This document shows positions 22,076-31,422 of a stretch of DNA of 51,009 nt, one piece after another. The stretch lies in the NCBI GenBank assembly GCA_001829315.1, contig MIAY01000006.1, forward strand, positions 1 through 51,009, written 5' to 3'. This stretch comes from Spirochaetes bacterium GWE1_32_154. GTDB lineage: Bacteria > Spirochaetota > GWE2-31-10. The number at the start of each line of letters is the position of its first letter. Within the stretch, counting starts at the first letter, position 1. Below the pieces are notes generated by a model that saw only the letters and a program-made list of their open reading frames with translations, made no database searches and was not told where the DNA came from. The position numbers were made by a program, and so were the translations under genes.

Positions 22076-23350
22076 ATGGTAAAAGAAATTAATAGTAGTG
22101 ATTATGAAGAACTGGTTTTAAATGCAAATGGTGGTGTCGTAGTTGATTTTTATTCAACAGAATGTCCTCCTTGTGAAGCATTACATTCTAAGTATGAATT
22201 CTTCGCAAATCTATATGGAAGTGAAATAAAATTCTACACAATTCACAGACAAGGTAATAAAGAACTTGCTGTTAAAAATGGAGTATCTTCAAGCCCTACC
22301 CTTTTATTTTATAAAAACGGTAAAGAAGTAGCGCCAAGAATGAATGGAGCAATAAAGAAAAGTGTATTAAAAAAAGTTCTTATAGAAACGTATAATTTAA
22401 AAGACAAATCAAGCGGTATTGAGCGAAAAGAATATTCGTATGATCTTGTGATAATAGGTGCAGGTCCAGCCGGTCTCACTGCCGGTTTGTATGCAGGTCA
22501 GGCAAAAATTAAAACTCTTATAATCGATCAGGCACTACCGGGCGGTCAGGTTAATGTAACACATTCTGTAGCCAATTATCCCGGAACCGGCGAGAAAATA
22601 AATGGTTATATGCTTATGCACAAATTAACCGAACAAGTTAAAGAGGCGAATGTTGATTTTTTTAACGCTTCTGAAATTATTTCGTTAGATTTAGAGAATA
22701 AAGTTATTTTAGTGGATGATGATAAAAAAGTTACTGCAAAGGCAATAATTCTTGCAACCGGAGCAACTCCTCGAAAACTTGGGTTACCCGGTGAAGAGAC
22801 CTATGCAGGAAAAGGTATATCATATTGTGCAACCTGTGACGGAAAATTCTATGAAGGAAAAGATATTTATGTAATCGGCGGAGGTAACAGTGCTGTAGAA
22901 GAAGCATTATTTTTAACAACCTTTGTTAATTCATTAACTATAATTCATCAATTTGATGAGTTCCAGGCAAACAAAACAGCGAGTGATGAAGCACTTGAAA
23001 ATCCTAAGATAAAAGTTCTCTGGTCACATGAACCTCGTGGTTTTTATGGAAACGGAACTTTTAAATATCTTGAAGTTGAAAATCTGAAAACGAAAGAAAC
23101 AATAAAACTTGAAAATGGATCGGGAGTGTTTGTATTTATCGGGTACGTTCCGCAAACCGAACTTTTTGCCGGGAAATTAAATATGGATAAATGGGGATAT
23201 ATTAGCGCTCAGGAAGATATGTCAACTAATATACCGGGTGTATATGTTGCCGGTGATGTCCGAAGTAAACTCTATCGACAAATAACAACTGCAGTAAGTG
23301 ACGGAACAATTGCATCTTTATCCGCACAAAAATATTTAAAGAATAAATAA
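22076..23350 (+). CDS. Thioredoxin-thioredoxin reductase fusion
   Basis: A 424-residue protein. Residues 1-105 are a thioredoxin domain with active site C30-P-P-C33. Residues 120-424 are a low-molecular-weight thioredoxin reductase with FAD motif GAGPAG (128-133), redox pair C251-A-T-C254, GGGNSA (268-273) and a C-terminal FAD motif VYVAGDVRSK. The NADPH-selecting arginines (usually HRR-x3-R after the second Gly motif) are replaced by HQFDEFQ, so NADPH use is doubtful. I start it at 22076 behind GAGGAG rather than five codons earlier. It probably supplies thiol reducing power to the upstream system. Confidence 0.88.
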   Translation: MVKEINSSDYEELVLNANGGVVVDFYSTECPPCEALHSKYEFFANLYGSEIKFYTIHRQGNKELAVKNGVSSSPTLLFYKNGKEVAPRMNGAIKKSVLKKVLIETYNLKDKSSGIERKEYSYDLVIIGAGPAGLTAGLYAGQAKIKTLIIDQALPGGQVNVTHSVANYPGTGEKINGYMLMHKLTEQVKEANVDFFNASEIISLDLENKVILVDDDKKVTAKAIILATGATPRKLGLPGEETYAGKGISYCATCDGKFYEGKDIYVIGGGNSAVEEALFLTTFVNSLTIIHQFDEFQANKTASDEALENPKIKVLWSHEPRGFYGNGTFKYLEVENLKTKETIKLENGSGVFVFIGYVPQTELFAGKLNMDKWGYISAQEDMSTNIPGVYVAGDVRSKLYRQITTAVSDGTIASLSAQKYLKNK

Positions 23351-23384
23351 TTGATCATATAGCACCTCTGTACTAAAAAGAGAT

Positions 23385-23421
23385 AAAAAAAGGATGAAAA
23401 TAGTATTTTCATCCTTTTTTT
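23385..23421 (+). terminator. Strong intrinsic terminator
   Basis: An A-run with GGATGAAAA pairs with TTTTCATCC plus a seven-T run around a 5-base loop. It closes the locus that begins at 19059. Confidence 0.85.
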
Positions 23422-23533
23422 AATGAAGCCCTGGTAATTTGTACATAAAAAATTTATTATGAAACATAAATTGTCGATATATTAGTGAGCCTCAAGCACA
23501 AATAAATTTTACGATAAAGGACAAACGATTATT

Positions 23534-25795
23534 ATGGTGAGAAAAAACAAAAAAGAAAAAATCACTCCTTTGAAGTTAAACAATCAGACAAGTACCAATA
23601 AATCAAAAAAAAGAAAATCATTACGAATCTCAATTATTACATTTTTTGTTTCGTTATTTTTAATTTCTCAAGTAACTTTATGTTTTTTTATCATACTAGT
23701 CTTAAATAAAGCAACAAATGATCAAATTAAAAACTATCATGATAAATCTATCAATGATACAAAAAAACTACTTGAAGACACAACTAATATGGCAATTAAT
23801 ACTGTTGAAACAATATATAATGAATTTTTATTACAAAAAACAAAATATTCCGGGAATAATACAGATTATAGCATTATTCTCGAAAAAGAATATCAGAATA
23901 AGGCACTGGCTCTTTTACGTTCATATCGTTTTAGTGGTGTAAATGGATATTTTTATGTATATGATTATGATGGTAATAATATTGCCCATCCGATACAACC
24001 TCAATTAGAAGGGCAAAATCTGTGGGAAATGAAAGATCCCAATGGTGTAATGGTAATTCAGGAATTAATAAATGTTGCAAAAAGCGGTGGCGGATTTGTT
24101 AATTTTATATGGAATAAACCTGAAATCAGTAAAGAAGTTGATAAAATAGGATACGCTGAAGGTTTTGATAAGTGGTTATGGATGATCGGAACCGGTTTGT
24201 ATATTGATGATATTGAAAATGAAATAATTCAATACAAAGCTCAATCACTTAAAATTAATACTAATTTAATTATTATTTATATTTTGATTAACTTATTATT
24301 TATAGTTTTTTCAGTGATTCTTACATTTTATTTTATAAAAAGAATGATTACCTCTCCACTTAATGATTTAATTTACAAAGCGGATGTTATCAGTAACGGT
24401 GATTTAACAGTAGCATTTACATTTAAACAGGAAAATGAACTTGGAGATCTCGTTAATTCGTTTAAAAAAATGGTTGTTACTTTGAAAGACTTAAATCAAA
24501 AAATCTATGTTGCCGTAACAATCTTAACAAAAAATTTACGAACTTTATATATTTCATCATCCAAAGTAAAAGATGCAGCTAACACACAAGCCGTAACTGT
24601 TGAAGAAACACAGGGAAACTTTGAAAACCTCAACAAAATGGTTGAAACTATTTCTACCGAATCTGCTAAAGCAGATAAATATGCGGTAATTGCTCTTGAA
24701 AAAGCTCAAGTCGGTATGGTTTCAATGGATAAACTTGAAAAAGAAATGACAAAGATCGAAACAAGTTCGCAGGAAATTACTGATATTATCGGTATGATAA
24801 ATGAAATCGCCGAACAGACAAATTTGTTATCATTAAATGCGTCTATTGAGTCTGCAAGAGCCGGTGAAGCAGGAAAAGGTTTTAATATAGTTGCCGGTGA
24901 AATTAGAAAACTTGCTGAAAAATCAACTCAGGCTGCTAACAGAATTCATAAATTGATCACCAATAACAATTCAATTATTCAGGAAGGTGTTCGCTATTCA
25001 AAGGAAACAACAAATATATTAAAAGAAATATCAACATCAAATGAGTTAATCTCTGGACTTGTAAAAACGATTTCTGAAGAAATCCATAAAGTTAAATTCA
25101 GTTCATCTGAAATTTTACAGGCAATTGACCATATTTCAAATATTGCACAGGATAACCTGACAGAAAGTGAGAACGTTTCGTCAACGATGAAAGACTTTGT
25201 TGATCAAACACTTGAGCTTCAAAAGTTTGTCGGTTTATTTGATGTTAGAACTGAAAAAGCAAAAGAAAATCATAAACATATAGAGGATTTGTTGCGAGCG
25301 AAATTAACAGAAGCAAATACAATTCTTAATGAATTTGGCGGAAAGATTCTACCAACCGGAAATACTGTTTTTGTTGATAAATTTAAACTCAATGAATTAC
25401 AAATCGGAAAAACACAACTTACAAACAGTACTATTATTGTTGATGCGATTTCCCAAAGAACCAATGCTTCTGTTACTTTCTTTCAGCCACTTGATAATGA
25501 TTTAATACGAGTTGCAACAACCGTACGAAACTTTGATGATTCAAGAGCGATAGGAACTACTATTTCTGAAACAAGCCCTGTATATCAAACAGTTATGGTT
25601 CGGGGACAAATATATTTCGGTCGTGCATTTGTTGTTAACCGATGGTATGTTGCTGTATATAAACCGATTAAAGATGAAACTGGTTTTATTACCGGTGTTA
25701 TTTATCTTGGTTTACCTGAAACGATGGAAGAAGATGAAAAATACGCCGAAAATGTTGGTATTGTTAAAAATACAACTTTTAAGTCGATACAATAA
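23534..25795 (+). CDS. Methyl-accepting chemotaxis protein with an extra C-terminal Cache-like domain
   Basis: A 753-residue protein with membrane helices at about 35-60 and 245-270 that enclose a periplasmic Cache-type sensor ([32 protein letters not shown]). A HAMP domain and a signalling domain with the hairpin core [41 protein letters not shown] follow. After the signalling helices, residues about 600-740 ([32 protein letters not shown]... [19 protein letters not shown]) form a second Cache-like module that should be cytoplasmic. It would feed CheA/CheW. No CheA/CheW gene is nearby. Confidence 0.88.
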   Translation: MVRKNKKEKITPLKLNNQTSTNKSKKRKSLRISIITFFVSLFLISQVTLCFFIILVLNKATNDQIKNYHDKSINDTKKLLEDTTNMAINTVETIYNEFLLQKTKYSGNNTDYSIILEKEYQNKALALLRSYRFSGVNGYFYVYDYDGNNIAHPIQPQLEGQNLWEMKDPNGVMVIQELINVAKSGGGFVNFIWNKPEISKEVDKIGYAEGFDKWLWMIGTGLYIDDIENEIIQYKAQSLKINTNLIIIYILINLLFIVFSVILTFYFIKRMITSPLNDLIYKADVISNGDLTVAFTFKQENELGDLVNSFKKMVVTLKDLNQKIYVAVTILTKNLRTLYISSSKVKDAANTQAVTVEETQGNFENLNKMVETISTESAKADKYAVIALEKAQVGMVSMDKLEKEMTKIETSSQEITDIIGMINEIAEQTNLLSLNASIESARAGEAGKGFNIVAGEIRKLAEKSTQAANRIHKLITNNNSIIQEGVRYSKETTNILKEISTSNELISGLVKTISEEIHKVKFSSSEILQAIDHISNIAQDNLTESENVSSTMKDFVDQTLELQKFVGLFDVRTEKAKENHKHIEDLLRAKLTEANTILNEFGGKILPTGNTVFVDKFKLNELQIGKTQLTNSTIIVDAISQRTNASVTFFQPLDNDLIRVATTVRNFDDSRAIGTTISETSPVYQTVMVRGQIYFGRAFVVNRWYVAVYKPIKDETGFITGVIYLGLPETMEEDEKYAENVGIVKNTTFKSIQ

Positions 25796-25804
25796 AGTAC
25801 GTTT

Positions 25805-25839
25805 AAAGGGCTGATACATAATGGATCAGCCCTTTTTTT
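25805..25839. terminator. Intrinsic terminator between convergent genes
   Basis: AAAGGGCTGAT and ATCAGCCCTTT form an 11-bp stem with a 9-base loop followed by T residues, just after the chemoreceptor stop and before the flotillin-like stop. Confidence 0.85.
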
Positions 25840-25873
25840 ATTGTGGGATGGAATTAGTGAGTTCATCTACATA

Positions 25874-27295
25874 TTATTCTTTAGTTGCTTTTCCGCTGAT
25901 GATCCCGCCGGCTATACCGCTTAATAAAGATTTTATATCAATACCTGACCCTTCTGTAATCTTATCAATTGCAGTCATAATATCGCCAACCATCTTACCT
26001 GTATTTCCATCTCCATACATAGTAATATGATCAACTTTAGATAACGGGGCAGCAACCGCTTCTGCTATTTTAGGAAGTTGATTAATAACCATTTCCAGTT
26101 TGGCGGCTTCACCCATTTTAGTCATTGCTTCAGCTTTTTTTTCAATACCAACAGCTTCTGCAAGTGCCCTAGCTTGTATTGCTTCTGCTTCTGCAATACC
26201 TTTTTGACGAATACCTTCGGCTTCCTGAACCATGGAATAACGAACAGCATCCGCTTCAGCTTTCTTAGCTTCAAGTTTTTGAGTTGCTTCATACGTTGAT
26301 GCTTCAGCTTCTTTCTGTCTTCGATAAAGATCTGCATCAGAATCCTGCTCAATCCTGTACTTATTCGCATCAGCAACTTTACGAATTGTTGCATCAAGAC
26401 TCTTCTCTGTAAGTGCTACTTGCATTGCCTGAACTTCAGTTTCTTTTTCAAGTTTAGCTAAATTTGCATTTGCTGTAGATATCTCAATAGTTTTTCTCTG
26501 ATCCTGTTGAGTAATCATATAAGCAGCATCTGCCTGAGCTTTTTTAGTATCAGAATTAACTTTCAACTCTGCTACTTTAATCTCTAAATCTGTACTTTTT
26601 TTTGCAATTTCAAGTTGAGACGCGATTAATGCATCATTAGCAAGTTTATCATTTTCAGCTTGAGCAGTTTTAACTTCTCTGTCTGCATTTGCTTTTGCAA
26701 TAGAAGCATCTTTTTTGATGCGGGAAATATTATCAATACCAAGATCACTAATAACATTATTAGCATCACTAAAATTCTGAACATTAAACGAAACAATCTC
26801 CAAGCCCATTGCTTCAAGATCGGGATTAGCATTAGATTTAACCTGACTTGCAAATAGCTGACGATCAGAAACTAATTCACGAAGCCCCATTTTACCGACA
26901 ATTTCTCTCATATTACCTTCAAGAACCTGTTGTGCAATACCTGAAATATCATTAAGTGACTTATTAAGAAAATTCTGTGCAGCCAATTCAAGCATTTTTT
27001 CACTTGTACCAACTTTTACATTAACAACTGAATCAACTGAAATATTAATAAAATCAGCAGTGGGAACAGCAGTGGCAGTTTTAACATCAATTGAAATAAG
27101 TTTTAGTGATATGATATCAAGTCTTTGAAAAAACGGGATTTTAATAGCAGCTTTACCGATTGCTACTTTTCTTCTTCCTAAACCCGTGATGATATACGCC
27201 TCATCCGGTGGTGCTTTAACATATCCGGAAGCTAATATTGATAGTAAAATGATTATAAATAAAGAAACAAGACCAATAATAATAAAATTTATCAT
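25874..27295 (-). CDS. Flotillin-like SPFH-domain membrane protein
   Basis: A 473-residue protein with an N-terminal membrane helix (about 3-24), an SPFH/Band 7 domain (GYVKAPPDEAYIITGLGRRKVAIGKAAIKIPFFQRLDIISLKLISIDVKT), and a long Ala/Glu/Lys coiled coil at about 190-400 with repeated EAEA-type motifs. The tail is Gly/Ile-rich. Flotillins scaffold ordered membrane domains. AAGGA precedes the start. Its plus-strand neighbour converges on it and the upstream gap is long, so it is probably monocistronic. Confidence 0.9.
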   Translation of the reverse strand: MINFIIIGLVSLFIIILLSILASGYVKAPPDEAYIITGLGRRKVAIGKAAIKIPFFQRLDIISLKLISIDVKTATAVPTADFINISVDSVVNVKVGTSEKMLELAAQNFLNKSLNDISGIAQQVLEGNMREIVGKMGLRELVSDRQLFASQVKSNANPDLEAMGLEIVSFNVQNFSDANNVISDLGIDNISRIKKDASIAKANADREVKTAQAENDKLANDALIASQLEIAKKSTDLEIKVAELKVNSDTKKAQADAAYMITQQDQRKTIEISTANANLAKLEKETEVQAMQVALTEKSLDATIRKVADANKYRIEQDSDADLYRRQKEAEASTYEATQKLEAKKAEADAVRYSMVQEAEGIRQKGIAEAEAIQARALAEAVGIEKKAEAMTKMGEAAKLEMVINQLPKIAEAVAAPLSKVDHITMYGDGNTGKMVGDIMTAIDKITEGSGIDIKSLLSGIAGGIISGKATKE

Positions 27296-27645
27296 AGAAA
27301 ATCCTTACATAAATAGAAGTAATTAAGAATAAAGTATTTTCTAATCTCTGTCAACTATTGATAATAACTCTCCTTTAAACGATATTACTCACCGGTTTGC
27401 TATGCATTTTTCTATGAATTTCGATGCAAAGTAATTCGTGAGAATTTAAATAATAAAGAACAGACGAATATGACCGCTTAGAAAGATTGATTAAAAAAAA
27501 GTTTAGAAGCCGTATTTGAACCGGATACAATACCATTAAATTATGAATTAACGTTAAATAAAAGATTTTATGATTTGATAGTTGCAGGTGAAATACACAA
27601 GGATACAATACAATTATTATCCCTGTGTATATTTATTTGTAATGA
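27296..27645. other. Intergenic stretch with possible gene debris and a terminator-like hairpin
   Basis: The stretch of 350 bases has no supportable gene. A plus-strand frame near 27510-27625 (EPDTIPLNYELTLNKRFYDLIVAGEIHKDTIQ) has protein-like character but no start codon or ribosome-binding site, so it may be debris. At 27592-27632, ATACACA-x-GGATA pairs with TATCC-x-TGTGTAT, a likely terminator for the leftward lipoprotein gene or for lost rightward genes. Confidence 0.4.
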
Positions 27646-28866
27646 TTATTCGTTAAATTTATAATTAAATAATTCATACGTTGTAACTGTTTTTTCGATT
27701 ACATTGTCATCTTTATCATATTTACAAATTTCCTGTTCTGTTTCTGTCCATTTGGTTATTTTCTCGTAACTAGCCACTGTATCACCATAATCATCAATAT
27801 CAAGTTCCCACGTTGCTCCATTATCAGAAGTTTTTTCTACCTTAAAAAAATAACGATAATCTTCAGAGCCTGGTAACGGGTTTTTGTAATAAGAAATTGT
27901 TTTTCTCTTATTAATTGTATAATCATTATTGGACCAGCTGTATGTGCTTGTACATAATAAATAACCTTCATTATCATATTCATAAGTAATTTTTGCAATA
28001 CTACCATTAGAAACATGTGTAGTAAGAGCTTTATCAGTAAATATTTCGCGGGAAATTATTTTACCTGACGAATCTTTAGTAAATTTATAAAATGACACCG
28101 TTTGCAATGTTGACGCAGTTCCATCTCCATCAATATCCATTTGCTCTTCCGATGGGAGACCATCAGCATCAAATAAAGTTTTACTTATATATGTTTTAGA
28201 TGTTCCTACTGTATTAGTTTGATCAATATAACGACAACTTTCATCTGCATGATATATCCCATCAAAATTAGGAGCGTGACTTGTTTTATTTTTGATTTTT
28301 TTTAAATATAATAAACTGTTTACAAAAGCCAATTTCCCATTAAAAAATGAATTTTGTTTAACTTTGTACAATTGCGAATCACTGTATTCATATGTTATTT
28401 CTGCACTTAATTCTTTATCGTTCGTAGCTGGATCTTTGAAATTATAAATTTTCATACTTAAAGGATTTATCTTACTTTTCAATACATCTATTGAAAATGT
28501 CATAGTTTGGGAAATTTTCGAACTAGGTATTGTTGTGATGTTTTTATCCTTATCCAAATAACTGATTGTTTCATAACTTTGTGATTTATCAATATTTAAT
28601 ATACCAATTGTTTCATTGATTATTTTGTTCTCGGCGTTTTTTGTTATAGATTTAAGTACGGTATTATCACCGGCACTTTCTTTAGTCGTTGTAGTTGATT
28701 CTAAAAGAGTTTCTACACCACTTGAAACACTGTATTTTGTTGATAAAATAGAAGTCTGTAATGTAAGAGAACCGGTTTTAACAGGTGTTTCATCCGATGT
28801 TTGAACACAGCCTAACACACCTGAAGATAAAACAGCAATAAATAATATGCTTTTGATAAATTTCAT
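27646..28866 (-). CDS. Lipoprotein of unknown function with YD-repeat-like segments
   Basis: A 406-residue protein with a lipoprotein signal peptide ending in SSGVLGC (Cys 20), so it is probably anchored to a membrane facing the periplasm or outside. The mature part is beta-rich with recurring segments such as ITYEYDNEGYLLCTSTY and SYETISYLDKDKN that recall YD/RHS-type repeats, though too few for a firm call. AAGGA precedes the ATG. It stands alone between two long gaps. The 234 bases upstream (28867-29100) are AT-rich and show no gene. Confidence 0.7.
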   Translation of the reverse strand: MKFIKSILFIAVLSSGVLGCVQTSDETPVKTGSLTLQTSILSTKYSVSSGVETLLESTTTTKESAGDNTVLKSITKNAENKIINETIGILNIDKSQSYETISYLDKDKNITTIPSSKISQTMTFSIDVLKSKINPLSMKIYNFKDPATNDKELSAEITYEYSDSQLYKVKQNSFFNGKLAFVNSLLYLKKIKNKTSHAPNFDGIYHADESCRYIDQTNTVGTSKTYISKTLFDADGLPSEEQMDIDGDGTASTLQTVSFYKFTKDSSGKIISREIFTDKALTTHVSNGSIAKITYEYDNEGYLLCTSTYSWSNNDYTINKRKTISYYKNPLPGSEDYRYFFKVEKTSDNGATWELDIDDYGDTVASYEKITKWTETEQEICKYDKDDNVIEKTVTTYELFNYKFNE

Positions 28867-29100
28867 TTCTATATCCTTTTTTTTAAAATTTGAGACTTTA
28901 GACTATATGTTTATATATTTACAATGTCAATACTATATTAGATTTTTCAAAATTTATTGATAGTTTATACATCAAAATCAGATTTATATAACAAATTAAG
29001 TAGCATCTTGAATTAATTGATAAAATTCAGTATTATATTCAGGAAATAATTACTAAAAACATTATATTTAATGATTTAGTCAGTTAAGGATATAATAATT

Positions 29101-29604
29101 TTGACAAATACCAGTAATGATATGTTTACCCTTATTCAATATTTTGCTCTAAATAACGTTAAATATGTTATTTGCGGTGGCGTAGCCTGTGTACTACAAG
29201 GTGTTGAACGAGCTACGTATGATATTGATTTATCAGTTTCATTGGATGATGAAAATTTAAAAAAAATTATTGATATATGTTCAAAATTTAATATGATACC
29301 GAGAATTCCTGAACCGGTCACTAATCTTCTTGACAAATCAATTCGTGATTCGTGGATAGAGGAAAAAGGAGCATTAGTCTATACTTTTGTATCGAATAGT
29401 AGTCCGCTTCAGCTTGATATTTTTCTTACATATCCAATAACATACGAAGAACTTGAGAAAAATGCGGATGTTATTGAAATTAATACTATACAAGTAATTG
29501 TTTCATCAATACCTGATTTAATCCGTGCAAAAAAGTCTATCAACCCGCCACGAAAAAAGGATCTCATAGATATTGAAGAACTGGAGGCACTGATTAATGA
29601 ATAA
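29101..29604 (+). CDS. Nucleotidyltransferase-fold protein of a toxin-antitoxin-like pair
   Basis: A 167-residue protein from a TTG start with AAGGATATAATAAT upstream. The segment VKYVICGGVACVLQGVERATYDIDLSV (20-46) is the GG-x-A-x3-G-x2-R-x-T-x-DID signature of the AbiEii/NTase superfamily. A later PDLIRAKKSINPPRKKDLIDIEELEAL matches the helical end of such proteins. Members act as toxins that nucleotidylate tRNA or other targets, or as antitoxins. The next small gene overlaps its end and is the likely partner. Confidence 0.75.
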   Translation: MTNTSNDMFTLIQYFALNNVKYVICGGVACVLQGVERATYDIDLSVSLDDENLKKIIDICSKFNMIPRIPEPVTNLLDKSIRDSWIEEKGALVYTFVSNSSPLQLDIFLTYPITYEELEKNADVIEINTIQVIVSSIPDLIRAKKSINPPRKKDLIDIEELEALINE

Positions 29605-29770
29605 TTATCAAAACCCTGTTGACCCGTTATTTGATGGACACCTCGAAAAGCCATTATCAAAAATGACTCCCCGTGAAAAACTCGATTATCTCTGGCTTCA
29701 GATGGAATTTCATTACACAATCAGAAATAGAAAAAAAATTATAAAGAATGCAAATAGTCATGCAACTTAA
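29597..29770 (+). CDS. Small partner of the nucleotidyltransferase
   Basis: A 57-residue protein overlapping the preceding gene by 8 bases, with GGAGG about 15 bases upstream inside that gene. The centre KPLSKMTPREKLDYLWLQMEFHY resembles the short M-T/S-x-E-KL helical proteins that often pair with nucleotidyltransferases. It is too short for the domain tools I would normally rely on, but the overlap strongly suggests a functional pair. Confidence 0.6.
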   Translation: MNNYQNPVDPLFDGHLEKPLSKMTPREKLDYLWLQMEFHYTIRNRKKIIKNANSHAT

Positions 29771-29801
29771 TTTTATATCTAATAAGGAAAATTAAAAGGC
29801 A

Positions 29802-29948
29802 TTAGAAATTCGAGTTGTTGCATTTTTGTAACCTCTCAACTAACTTTTTCTTTAAATCATCCTCACCACTATTTGTAAATCTTTTTTTTAATCCAGTTAT
29901 ATATAACATTTTAGTAAAATCATACAGCCCATAAACCAAAGATTCAAT
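29802..29948 (-). pseudogene. Duplicated fragment of the small gene at 31423, joined to other coding debris
   Basis: 29802-29923 is nearly identical to 31423-31544 and encodes the same DFTKMLYITGLKKRF... tail. The upstream part reads DIESLVYGLY, which instead resembles the restriction enzyme tail IDSLVYGLYGL at about 33140. The frame follows directly after the stop of the antitoxin-like gene at 29952. This is a chimera left by recombination and lacks a start codon. Confidence 0.65.
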
Positions 29949-29951
29949 ATC

Positions 29952-30152
29952 CTATTTCTGCTTTTCCCAAAAATCTTTGGCTTCGTTGAAAAGTTCATCA
30001 ACACTTTTATTTTCCCAAAGGGTTTTACGCCATTCTGTATAATCAAAGTTATCTCTTTTTATTAATGCGATAAACCGTTCTGCCTCGACTATATCAAGAT
30101 TATCGAATATAGCCTTATATCCATCATGTTTTATCAGCGTATCAGCTCTCAT
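29952..30152 (-). CDS. Antitoxin-like partner of a PIN toxin
   Basis: A 66-residue protein, MRADTLIKHDGYKAIFDNLDIVEAERFIALIKRDNFDYTEW..., of a small family usually found next to PIN-domain genes. It starts within the end of the PIN gene (ATGA overlap at 30149-30152), so the toxin-like gene comes first, the reverse of the common order. Its probable role is to bind and inhibit the PIN RNase. The duplicated debris follows its stop in the same frame. Confidence 0.7.
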   Translation of the reverse strand: MRADTLIKHDGYKAIFDNLDIVEAERFIALIKRDNFDYTEWRKTLWENKSVDELFNEAKDFWEKQK

Positions 30153-30595
30153 AAATCTTCCTCCATTGAAATAAAATCCATCGGATTAATTATCTGTAAA
30201 TCCTGAACAAGATTTTTTCTTTTAAGTATACCCTTATCGACTGTAATAAGGAAATCAACACCTGAATAAACAGCAGATGATATGTGTAGTGAATCTTTAA
30301 CACCAAAGCCCTGATTGTGTAAAACGTTTGCATATTCTCTAATAGAATCGGTAATTGTAACAGTTTCAGTAGCAATATTTTTCCACATCTGAATAGATCT
30401 CATGGCTTCGATATCGGGATTTGCGGAGTTTTCATAGTCAAGTATAAAACTCCAGACAAGATCATATTCACCATTCTTTATTTTATTCTGAATAAATAAT
30501 TTTGCCTCTGTTTCTATATAAATCTTCTCCTGTTTCTGGTCATCGTATGGTCTGTTAAAACAGCAGTTATCCAGGTATAATTTAAGTCTTTTCAC
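30149..30595 (-). CDS. PIN-domain protein, probable RNase toxin
   Basis: A 148-residue protein with PIN-fold acidic residues: D9 in LYLDNCCFNRP, the KDSLHISSA helix near residue 100, and the FLITVDKGI strand with an Asp near residue 118. PIN toxins cleave RNA in a Mg-dependent way. GGAGGCGAGGTG precedes the start. It is coupled to the downstream small antitoxin-like gene. Confidence 0.8.
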   Translation of the reverse strand: MKRLKLYLDNCCFNRPYDDQKQEKIYIETEAKLFIQNKIKNGEYDLVWSFILDYENSANPDIEAMRSIQMWKNIATETVTITDSIREYANVLHNQGFGVKDSLHISSAVYSGVDFLITVDKGILKRKNLVQDLQIINPMDFISMEEDL

Positions 30596-30625
30596 CTCGC
30601 CTCCTTTATCAATTAGAAATTTTGA

Positions 30626-31048
30626 TTAAACTTCAATTAAATATGTTAAATGTTTATAATATTTATTATCAATAAATTCTTTTAAAAGGTCTTTGTTCAA
30701 ATCTAATTTTTTAATCATGGAAACCATAGCAATTTTTAAAATTGGAAGTTCATCCTTAATAACACTCCAGATAATAACCGGATCAATACCTCTATAATTA
30801 TGAGCAACTTTATCCCTAAGCCCACAAATAGCCTTCCAATGAATTTCCTGATAATCAAATTTCAAGTTACTATCAATTTTTTTTGTTTCCTCTCCAATCG
30901 CAATTAATAAATTTACTGAAGCATTGAAATTTATCTGGTCATTCGCCCAATATAGTTCATCTGGTGTTTTAAAATTCTTCGAATAAATTGAAATCTTTTC
31001 TATTGCCTCTAACACAGTTAGTATATAAATCACATTATTATTAAGCAT
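30626..31048 (-). CDS. hepT: HepT-like toxin (DUF86/HEPN)
   Basis: A 140-residue helical protein with the HEPN RNase motif R-x4-H-x-Y: R78, H83 and Y85 in RDKVAHNY. Family members cut RNA and are neutralised by MntA-type nucleotidyltransferases that AMPylate the Tyr of this motif. It overlaps the mntA-like gene by 8 bases and follows it. The C-terminus (LLKEFIDNKYYKHLTYLIEV) is typical tail sequence. Confidence 0.85.
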   Translation of the reverse strand: MLNNNVIYILTVLEAIEKISIYSKNFKTPDELYWANDQINFNASVNLLIAIGEETKKIDSNLKFDYQEIHWKAICGLRDKVAHNYRGIDPVIIWSVIKDELPILKIAMVSMIKKLDLNKDLLKEFIDNKYYKHLTYLIEV

Positions 31049-31334
31049 AAATAAAATCCTTCTCTGCTGTTTTCTTAATAATAGGGTTCATGTATTTATA
31101 ATTCACAAGTTCTACCTTTTTATTAAAGTCTTTACATAATAATTCTTCAAGTTCAAAAAAATCGATATAACTTATTGAGGTTTCGTCATTAATCTCGTAC
31201 ATCAAATCTATATCACTTTCCTCAGTTGCTTCATTTCTTGCATACGATCCAAATATAGCAATCCTTTTTATACCGTACTTAATGAAAATGGATTTATTTT
31301 GTTTTAATTTCTGTAGAATGTCCTCTTTTGTCAT
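31041..31334 (-). CDS. mntA: MntA-like nucleotidyltransferase antitoxin
   Basis: A 97-residue minimal nucleotidyltransferase with an intact GS-x10-D-x-D motif (GSYARNEATEESDID). By family knowledge MntA transfers AMP to HepT to block it. I start it at 31334 behind GGGAGG at a 9-base spacing; the frame opens earlier at a TTG that abuts the site. The upstream 90 bases encode the remnant of a different nucleotidyltransferase whose frame ends on this ATG (ATGA). Confidence 0.85.
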   Translation of the reverse strand: MTKEDILQKLKQNKSIFIKYGIKRIAIFGSYARNEATEESDIDLMYEINDETSISYIDFFELEELLCKDFNKKVELVNYKYMNPIIKKTAEKDFIYA

Positions 31335-31417
31335 TTTAAACAACCTCCCTGAATACTCGAAACTATTGATCCTGTGGCCATATAATCAATTTTATAATTA
31401 TCAAGAACCGAAATCAC
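31331..31417 (-). pseudogene. N-terminal remnant of a second nucleotidyltransferase
   Basis: A frame from GTG 31417 reads VISVLDNYKIDYMATGSIVSSIQGGCLK and stops at 31331, overlapping the mntA start. IDYMATGSIVSSIQG is the N-terminal pattern of AbiEii-type nucleotidyltransferases, but the protein ends right there. It lies just downstream of the small gene at 31423, whose family normally precedes such a gene, so the partner was truncated at the mntA junction. Confidence 0.55.
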
Positions 31418-31422
31418 ATTTT

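Noticed and set aside
27375-27608. 77-residue minus-strand frame
   Set aside because: No ribosome-binding site, and it overlaps a terminator-like hairpin; treated as non-coding.
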